The position numbers were made by a program, and so were the translations under genes. 24,337 bases of DNA, taken from positions 1-24,337 of the forward strand of contig JBNGIS010008419.1 in NCBI GenBank assembly GCA_049999725.1, in the 5' to 3' direction. Positions 17,660 to 24,337 of this stretch are shown here, one piece after another. The notes below the pieces were generated by a model. It did no database searches, was not told the origin of the DNA, and was given only the letters and a program-made list of their open reading frames with translations. The stretch's first letter is position 1. Every line of letters begins with the position of its first letter. This DNA comes from Haplomitrium mnioides. Its lineage: Eukaryota; Marchantiophyta; Haplomitriopsida; Calobryales.

Positions 17660-19941
17660 CTCCCACTTAGCAAACCATTTCCACACCAAGCATCACTCAG
17701 CAAGCCTTCATGCTTGCTACTTGTCAGTGTCTTAGTCTTTGAATGATAGGTTGGATTCTACTCCAATGATATATAACCCTGATTTGTCTTCACAAATAGT
17801 GGTGGGTTTATCCAGCCTAAGAACCCAAGCCTCCTCCTATTAGTAAGCACACCCTGATGTGGACTTTCCATCATCCTTGCTTCCTGCATAATTAGAGTCA
17901 TTATATCCAATCAGTAAACTATTGTTGATTATAGTGGATTCCAGACATTTGCTATACTCTAGCACATGATCCTTTGAGCCTTCAAGATACCTAAAAATTC
18001 CTTTCACTACAAGCCAGTGAGTCATTTCAGGGTTGGACACAAACCTTGAGGCAACTTCTACTGCATAGGTAGATCATGTCATAATTCAGACTGCCTAGTA
18101 CACTTTAGCCTCCCTTTTTGTTCCAGGTCCCAAACTTGATTGATCTCATACTGGCTTCTAATGGAGTGTAGACTACCTTGCAATCTCCCATTCCATTTCT
18201 TTCAAGAATTTTCTTAATATAGACCTTTTGATTGAGTGTCATCTTCCTTGCATGTCCATCACTCTGAACATGTATCTCAAGAAGACAATGAATCTCATGT
18301 AGGTCTGTTATTTCAAATGTCATCTCCGGTACCTTAACCTAATTCAACTGCTCCAAACCATTGCTGATCATCACTATGTCATCTACATAGCTGACCAAAA
18401 TCACAATGCTCTCACCCTCTCTCTAGGTGTAAACACTATTATCTGCATTGCTTCTCCTAAAGTTCTTCTCCATCAGACGTGTGTTAATTAGTTGGTACCA
18501 TGCCTTTGATGCTTGCTTGAGGCTATATAACGCTTTGTTTAAGCTGCACAAAAAGCATTCCTTCCTCTCACAACAAATTATTCTCATTGTTGCATATAGA
18601 TCTCTCACTTAAGATCTCCATTCAAGAATCCCATCTTGACATCCACTTTATGTACTTCCCAGTCAATCATTGCAGCAACATCCAACAAACACCTGATTGA
18701 AGAAAACTTTGCAACCAATGCAAAGGTTTCTGAATAAACCACCCTGGTCATCTGTATAAATCCTTTGGCAACCAGCCTTGCCTTGTATCTCTCCACATAC
18801 CCATTAATTTTGGTACTTGACCTTTAGTACCCACTTACATCCCATGGCTTTCCTCCCCTTTGGCAACTTGGTTTAGAGTTCAGGTCTGGTTTTATGGAGT
18901 GAATCAACTTGCTCCTTAAAAACCACCTCTTATGAATGGGTATCCTCCCTGAACAACGCCTCTTTTAGTGTTAATGGATCATCTCCATGGTCACATTGAT
19001 TCCCAATATTCCTAGCACTACTAGATCCATTGTTACTTGTTGTTACTCAACCTCTGAGAATGCTTAGCACAATGTTCTCTCCTTCCACAAATGCCCTTTA
19101 ATATGCTATTGGTACTTCTACTACTAGAATTATTCCTATCATTGTCTCCAATTTTAGATTTTGTCCCCGATATGAGGTGTCTGGCACGTCACTTATGTAC
19201 TCCACCTATTATCTCCTTTCTTTTGGAGATCCCAACCTGCTCCTGTGCGAATTGCAAGTGACTTGCTTGTCAGATGCTCTTACAATCATCAAACACTACG
19301 TCTTGACCCCTGACTATCTACTTTATCTCACAATAGAGCAACATGTACCCCTTGCAATTCTTCCAAGTATCTCAGAAACATACATTCGACGATTTTTGAA
19401 TGCAACTTCCCTCTCAATTCTTGAGGTACTAATGCATATAGCCAAAAACTATAACATGTAAAACATCATGCTTCTTACTTGACTACGCTTCCTCTAGTGT
19501 CATATTGCTCACAACCTTGGTGCACCGAATCCTAAGCGAGACTCTTGTGCTCACATCCTTAGCCCGGAAAATCTTTTGAATGTACCTTACACTCTTCATG
19601 ATCGTTCTATACGTCCCTCCTGCCATATTGTTCTGTGATGAAGAATCCCCTATTGTGAGTTGTGCTTGATCCCATGCTTTCTTGGATTGATCAATACTTT
19701 CTTAGAAAACTTTCAACTCCTTAGACATATGCTCTCCTCCCCAAGTATATGAAGTATCTTCACCATATTTCTCTTTGCTCTTCCTAACCCCTTAAAATTA
19801 TGAAACTTAGAAAAACAATCACTTTTGAACTTCACATGTACAAAGGAGTTTTCATATAGAAAATCAATGAAGTAATAATAAATTTTCTTTCTTTGATGCA
19901 TTAATCACTACTCCAAACTCCCATTGTCTAGATAGTCCAAT
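17660..19941 (-). pseudogene. pol: Copia pol remnant (element H): integrase, RT, RNase H
   Basis: Minus strand, domain order typical of Copia (integrase before RT). Integrase end: a FKGL segment, and GQDVVFDD near 19284-19306 (family: SRDVVFDE). RT: the ERYKARLVAKGF motif and HKVDVKMGFLNGDL at 18605-18796, ALYSLKQASKAWYQ at 18423-18608, catalytic YVDD at 18378-18389. RNase H: RYLEGSKDHVLEY and GYNDSNYAGSKDDGKSTSGCAY at 17840-18040. Many stops and frame changes. The N-terminal integrase, protease and gag would lie beyond 19941, where element B has inserted. About 180 bp between RNase H and the LTR have no clear motif. Confidence 0.88.
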
Positions 19942-20509
19942 TGTAATAGTCACTAACTTTAGTAAGCTATAGCTAAAAATAATGTCAACTATGTCTAGAA
20001 AGTTATTACTAAGTTAGAGTAGCAAAAAGCAAGTGCTATTATAGAGAGATAGACACGTGGCGCAAGGAGAGAAAGTCAACGAATTAAAGTGAAAGAGGGA
20101 GTCTAGATAGACTACTTTAGAAGAGGATGAGGACACGTGGCAAGCGGAGAATTAAAGTAAAGAGAAGGTTCTAAAGATAAGGACACGTGGCAGAAGGAGA
20201 ACTAAAGAGATGGAAGGTTCTAAGGATAAGGACACGTGGCAGAAGGAGAACAAAAGTAAAGGGTGGTCCAATAAGAGTGAGAGAGAAAAGAGAGATCCAA
20301 TTAGAAGAGGATAGAAAAGTAACCAATGGGGTTCCTCCACCTATGTAAGCAAAGTGCTTTCTCTCAAGTATATGAAGAAGGGAGAGTGCATTGTTTGGCA
20401 TCTCTTACCTTGTGGGTTTTCCAAGTTCTTTGTGCGCTTCTCTTGTGCTAACTTGTATGTGTTGTATTTGTATTAACTTATGTGTGTAATGTGGGTGTGT
20501 AGTGTTACA
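19942..20509 (+). repeat. 5' LTR of element B (568 bp)
   Basis: TGTAATAGTCACTAAC to GTAGTGTTACA, aligned with 3712-4252. U3 has four intact CACGTGGC sites, three CCAAT boxes (20268-20272, 20297-20301, 20323-20327) and a TATATGAA at the TATA position (20369-20376). The second CCAAT lies in a 29-bp segment (20273-20301) absent from LTR A and made by duplication with a GA-rich spacer. Confidence 0.95.
20053..20240 (+). promoter_or_regulatory. Four intact G-box/ABRE-like repeats in LTR B
   Basis: CACGTG followed by GC at 20054-20059, 20134-20139, 20184-20189 and 20233-20238. The last three lie 50 and 49 bp apart in near-repeat units with AAGGTTCTAA(A/G)GATAAGG upstream and an AGAAGGAGAA-like tail. 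The arrangement is a small tandem enhancer-like array upstream of the CCAAT and TATA positions. Confidence 0.65.
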
Positions 20510-20510
20510 A

Positions 20511-20522
20511 TGGTATCAGAGC
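20511..20522 (+). other. Primer-binding site of element B (initiator-Met tRNA)
   Basis: TGGTATCAGAGC one base after the LTR end: an exact match to the site commonly complementary to the 3' end of plant initiator methionine tRNA. Confidence 0.95.
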
Positions 20523-20712
20523 TTGGTCTTCTCTAAAGAGTGTGGACTACCCCTCTTTGGAGAAGTACTCAAGACCTTTTGGAGTAGTGGAATCTCCACT
20601 TTGAGTTGACACCATTAGAGTTAAACCTTCAAATTTTCATGAATAAAGGATAGTAGATATCCCATCCTTTATAAATGAAGATGAGAAGTTTGACTTGATG
20701 CCATGGTAGCCA

Positions 20713-20901
20713 ATGGATAGAGGAGCATTTGTACCTCCTAGAATTCTTCTATTAAATCCTTTTAACATTCGTGTGTTTAATATTCGCAAGCATTTCTTTC
20801 GTCAATTTCTAGTATATAACTTTGGTGATGACTTTATGGTTTTTGTGATGGAATCAAGAGAGCTTGTTATACTACCTGTGGTAAATTATGGTGTTACATA
20901 G
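20713..20901 (+). CDS. Unrecognised leader ORF 1 of element B (62 aa)
   Basis: Open reading frame in the 657-bp leader between primer site and gag. I do not recognise it. The same frame upstream of its ATG, before an in-frame TAG, reads plausibly coding sequence (DIPSFINEDEKFDLMPW), so it may be the 3' part of a longer decayed ORF starting near 20655. The body contains FNIRV, RQFLVYNFGDDF and VILPVVNY segments. These resemble segments in the next ORF (20937-21137), suggesting a duplicated module. It might be a captured host fragment or an extra element gene. Coding status is uncertain. Confidence 0.35.
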   Translation: MDRGAFVPPRILLLNPFNIRVFNIRKHFFRQFLVYNFGDDFMVFVMESRELVILPVVNYGVT

Positions 20902-20936
20902 GAGTGTTTTATTTATATTTTATGGTAGAGAGAAAA

Positions 20937-21137
20937 ATGGATTTGAACCAAGCTCCTCTAGAAGAGTTCAACTCCAAATGTCATATTTCTATTAGAGTAA
21001 CACCTAAACAAACGCAACGAGATTTTCTTGTTCGTAAGTTTGGAGAGAGGTTTTGTAATGTGGTGTTGGCATCCACTAAACCTTTTATTTTACCTATTCT
21101 CCACAACTGGAATGTTTATATATTTGTTTTTGTATAA
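20937..21137 (+). CDS. Unrecognised leader ORF 2 of element B (66 aa)
   Basis: Starts at ATG 20937 (an in-frame GTG at 20904 is less likely in a eukaryote) and stops at 21135-21137, 29 bp before the gag ATG. Not recognised. It contains SIRV, RDFLVRKFGERF and FILPILHNW, collinear with FNIRV, RQFLVYNFGDDF and VILPVVNY of leader ORF 1: about 17 identical positions over about 45 by eye, with a 2-residue gap. No signal peptide or membrane segment is evident, apart from a hydrophobic last ten residues. Confidence 0.35.
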   Translation: MDLNQAPLEEFNSKCHISIRVTPKQTQRDFLVRKFGERFCNVVLASTKPFILPILHNWNVYIFVFV

Positions 21138-21166
21138 GTTAGAGGGTTAGATTGTGAGAGAACAAT

Positions 21167-22135
21167 ATGGATGCTAACTCTAACAGTCTTGGAGAAGGAG
21201 TGTGGATGATGGCAAAGTTGGAAGAGCTTCAAGCAGCTCTTATAGCAAGCTAGCAACAAACAAACATGTTGATGGTAGAAATGGTGAAAATGCGACTGCA
21301 GCAAGAAAGTGGAGAAGGAAGTCGGGAGACGTTACTTCAGAAAATGAGTAAGTCATGCAAAGTAGAGCCCTATGGAGGAAGTCACACAATAGGCATCGTA
21401 GAAGGATGGGTTTATCGAATGGAGTTTCACATGTCATATTATCCAAATGCCTCAGATTTGGAGAAAGTATTGTTTGCAAGATCATTCTTAACAGAGCATG
21501 CATCAATATGGCTACAAGGTTGGGAGTGACAGAAAAATACACGAGGAGAACAACTTTTGTGGAGCAGTTTAAAAGAAGGTTTGCTCCAAAATTTCAAAGC
21601 GGTGGATTCTATATTGACAGCAAGAACAAAGCTTTGGGAGTTGGAGCAACAAGGAAGTGTTGCAAGATACATTGAGGAATTTCGAAGCTTGCAAGTTCAA
21701 ATCAAAGATATGAGTCCAGTGGAGGCCCTTGACAAATTTTTGCAAGGGTTAAAGAGAAAGATTAGAGTCGAGGTTATGATGCGCAACCCAAAAAACGTAA
21801 ATAAAGCCATTTCATTTGCTCAACGAATTGAAGGGACACTAGGAATTGTGCAAACTAGAGGAAACTATGGCCCCAGGCATATGGAGCTGGGGAATATAAG
21901 AAGAAGAGAATTTCATCGCCCAAATCACCAACAAAGGAGACCACATCACACTAATGAAAGGAGGATGGATGATCGACGAGAAACTCGAACATGCTACAAT
22001 TGTGGTCGGGTAGGACACATTGCACCAAATTGTAGAGCAGTGTGGCGCAATCAAGTGCGAGTATTTTGGCGGCCTCTCCACAATGTCAACAATGAAGAGG
22101 ATGAAGAAGGTCAGGGAAACGATAGGCACCAGTAA
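21167..22135 (+). pseudogene. gag: Gag with CCHC zinc knuckle (element B)
   Basis: Structural protein of the virus-like particle. Frame 2 from ATG 21167. An N-terminal Leu/Gln-rich helix is followed by VEPYGGSHTIGIVEGWVYRMEFHM, the capsid helix HASIWLQGW, FKAVDS.., VARYIEEFRSLQVQI, EALDKFLQGLKRKIRVEVMM and the basic C-terminus. A canonical CYNCGRVGHIAPNC knuckle is at 21992-22033. Stops at 21251-21253 (TAG) and 21527-21529 (TGA) break it. The natural end is TAA 22133-22135, after which pol continues in the same frame. Confidence 0.9.
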
Positions 22136-22600
22136 AAGAAACCTCGTGGTTTTGCTGGGATGAAGAAAAAAGGCGAGGAAAACATCTATTATATAGAAAA
22201 ACAGAAAAATAGAGGGTTAATTGTGGTTGATGGATGGATGGAAGGATCTGCAATAAGAGTTTTGGTGGACTCCGGAGCAGAAGAAAACTACTTATCACGA
22301 GTGATAGCATTGAAGTTGAAGTTGCCCCTTGAAAAAGAAGAGCACGAAGTGGTGGAAATGGCAAATGGCCAAAGCGAATCTGTTGAACGACTATCTCAAA
22401 GTATAGCTTTACATATGGGCAACTATAAAGAGAAGTTGGAGTAGAAGATCACAACATTGGCAAGATATGACGCTATTCTTGGAATGAAGTGGTTACGAAG
22501 ATATAATCCGTAAGTAGATTGGAGAAAGAAGACACTCACGACGTCTCAATGGAAGATTTGGGGAGATCAAGTACGATCTCATTCAAGACATCTACCTCTA
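22136..22600 (+). pseudogene. pol: Aspartic protease (element B pol)
   Basis: Frame 2, directly continuing from gag past TAA 22133-22135. The active site Asp-Ser-Gly-Ala is at 22268-22279, followed by ENYLS and the family C-terminal segment AILGMKWLRRYNP. Stops at 22442-22444 (TAG, Trp codon in A) and 22511-22513 (TAA, Gln codon in A) each differ from A's codon by one transition. Confidence 0.87.
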
Positions 22601-24190
22601 TATGTGATTGGAGCAAATGCAATCAAAAGGCAAGATATGGTGTTTTTAGGACTTATACGTGAGCTCACTATTGACAAGGAGGATTCAAATCATAACGTTC
22701 TACATGAATTTCAATGTGTTTTGAAGGAGTTTAAAGACGTTTTTCCCAATGATTTGCTCAAGGGTTTGCCTCCAAAATGATGCATTGATCACAAGATTGA
22801 GGTCATTCCAAGAAGTACTCCACCGTGCAAAGCACCATATCGCTTGCCTCCTCATGAATTGGAGGAATGCAAATCTCAAATTATGGAATTATTGGAAAAA
22901 GGATTCATTAAACCAAGCATTTCTCCTTATGGTGCACCAGTACTCTTTGTGAAAAAGAAGGATGGGAGTATGAGGATGTGCATTGACTATCGAGCACTCA
23001 ATCAACAAACGGTGAAAAATAAATATCCATTGCCAAGGATGGATGACTTATTTGATCAACTTCAAGGAGAAAATTACTTTATGAAATTGGACTTGAGAAG
23101 CGGATACAATCAAATCTGAATTGCGGAAGGTGATGTGCAAAAAACAGTGTTTCAAAGTCGATACGGGCATTTTGAATATCTTGTTATGCCTTTTGGATTA
23201 ACCAATGCTCGTGCAACATTTATGGGTCTTATGACTGATATTTTTCGATCATATTTGGATAAGTTTGTTATTGTCTTTTTGGATGATATTCTCATTTACA
23301 GCAAGAGTCTTCAAGAGCATCAACAACATCTTCGTACAGTACTAAAGGTACTTCGGAACCACAAGCTATATGTGAAGATGTCCAAATATGAAATTGGAAA
23401 GAGGGAGGTTGACTACTTGGGTCACCATGTAAGTGCATCAGGAATCCAAGTTATGGATGAGAAGGTGGAGGCAATTCAGAAGTGGGAAGCTCTTAGTGAT
23501 CAAACACAACTAAGAGGGTTCTTGGGCCTAACCGGGTTTTTTCAGCGATTTGTGAAAGGTTTTGCACAAATAGGAGAACCATTGACAAACTTGCTCAAGA
23601 AAAGTCACACATGGTCATGGGGAGCTACAGAAGAGTTGGCATTCCAAGCATTGAAGAAATCACTTCTTCATGCTCCTATTCTTAAATGGTATGATTCTAA
23701 ACGACCAATCAAACTTTCGGTGGATGCATCAAGAAAGGCTATTGGCGGAGTATTGCAATAAGAATGGGAGGATGGTTGGCATCCTATTGCCTTCTTTTCT
23801 AGGAAGTTGAGCGACATTGAGCAAAACTACCACACTACAAAGCAGGAAGAATTGGCGATTGTGCTATCAACCAAACATTGGAAGCATTATCTGGGAGATA
23901 ACGAGTTTATTGTCGAAACCGACCATAAACCTCTAATCTATCTAGAAACTCAAAAGGAGCTCTCAAAATGATAAATTCGTTGGGCGGAGTGGCGACAATG
24001 GTTCCATATGAAGATGGTCTATGTGGAAGGAAAATGACAAATTGCAGATGCCTTGACCCGCATGCCTCAACTCAACATCTTGTCAGAAATCACAATCCAT
24101 CCTACTTTGTAGACGGAAATGTTGGCTGCAACAAAAGAAGATGAGGAGATCATTGCCGCCCAACAAAAGAATCTAGTAAAAGAGGTGAGA
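22601..24190 (+). pseudogene. pol: Reverse transcriptase and RNase H (element B pol)
   Basis: Frame 2. RT motifs: [62 protein letters not shown], catalytic FLDD at 23276-23287, YLGHHVSASGI. RNase H: SVDAS near 23718, TTKQEELAIVLSTKHWKHYL, ETDHKPLIYL, ADALTRMPQL. Stops at 22778-22780, 23117-23119, 23759-23761, 23969-23974 (two adjacent), 24035-24037 and 24110-24112. Residues changed in A (for example Pro in MPFGL) are kept here, so B is closer to the family form apart from its stops. Confidence 0.92.
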
Positions 24191-24337
24191 GGATTGATTT
24201 TCTTCCAAGGCAAGGTATGGGTTCCTAATAGTGTTAAGCTTTGCTCTGAGGTTTTGTATGAAGCACATGATTCGGAAATTGGTGGACATATTGGAATTGA
24301 GAAAACTTTGGACAATCTTCAACGAGTCTATTATTGG
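24191..24337 (+). pseudogene. pol: Integrase N-terminus (element B pol), cut by window edge
   Basis: Frame 2, open to the end of the window. GLIFFQGKVWVPNSVKLCSEVLYEAHD then GGHIGIEKTLDNLQRVYYW: the two His of the HHCC zinc-binding domain are present; the Cys pair and catalytic core lie beyond 24337. B keeps a Trp where A has TAG at 2366-2368. Confidence 0.85.

Larger units (their letters stand above)
19942..24337 (+). mobile_element. Element B: 5' part of a Ty3/gypsy chromovirus (family of A)
   Basis: 5' LTR, primer-binding site, long leader, gag, protease, RT, RNase H and the start of integrase, cut by the right window edge. It interrupts the Copia remnant H; the left target flank is CCAAT (19937-19941). 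Same family and orientation as A. Gag and pol are in one reading frame (frame 2), separated by one TAA, and contain at least ten further stops. It is less rearranged than A: no frameshift was found between 21167 and 24337. Confidence 0.93.

Noticed and set aside
19177-19461. + strand ORF of 94 aa in element H
   Set aside because: Antisense of the Copia integrase region; the minus strand gives recognisable integrase motifs.

Overview
The window looks like intergenic DNA from a large, transposon-rich land-plant genome. The evidence is chromodomain-bearing Ty3/gypsy elements with plant-type initiator-Met tRNA primer sites, Copia elements with YVDD reverse transcriptase, a DUF4283/CCHC zinc-knuckle protein of the kind common in plants, AT-rich sequence, and coding regions decayed mainly by C-to-T/G-to-A changes. 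I see no intact cellular gene, rRNA, tRNA or CRISPR array. I cannot name the species. Element letters A to H are my own labels.

Layout. (1) 1-4252: element A, the 3' part of a Ty3/gypsy chromovirus on the + strand (gag zinc knuckle, protease, RT, RNase H, integrase, chromodomain, polypurine tract, 541-bp 3' LTR). (2) 4253-7830: a minisatellite with about 31-bp degenerate units on the left and 30 units of about 42 bp on the right. It is split by element D (4684-6578, +), an internally deleted copy of a second chromovirus family that itself carries a nested solo LTR. (3) 7831-15972: a Copia element E on the + strand (874-bp LTR and gag). Its gag is interrupted by a retroposed DUF4283/zinc-knuckle sequence ending in AATAAA plus a run of A. 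That sequence is in turn interrupted by element C (9413-14476, - strand), a nearly full-length but dead chromovirus of D's family. (4) 15973-19941: two abutting Copia LTRs (G and F) and a Copia pol remnant (H), all on the - strand. (5) 19942-24337: element B, the 5' part of a second copy of A's family on the + strand (568-bp LTR, primer site, long leader with two unrecognised ORFs, gag, protease, RT, RNase H, start of integrase), cut by the window edge.

Insertion order read from interruptions: the Copia gag was hit by the DUF4283 retrosequence, which was hit by C. The minisatellite was hit by D, and D's remnant by a solo LTR. B landed in the integrase region of H. Every transposon coding region seen is a pseudogene. 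The less ordinary features are a two-tier minisatellite, bZIP/ABRE-like G-boxes repeated four times in the chromovirus LTR, unassigned repeated-module ORFs in the B leader, and a junction where a Copia gag zinc-knuckle codon run coincides with the terminus of a Copia LTR.
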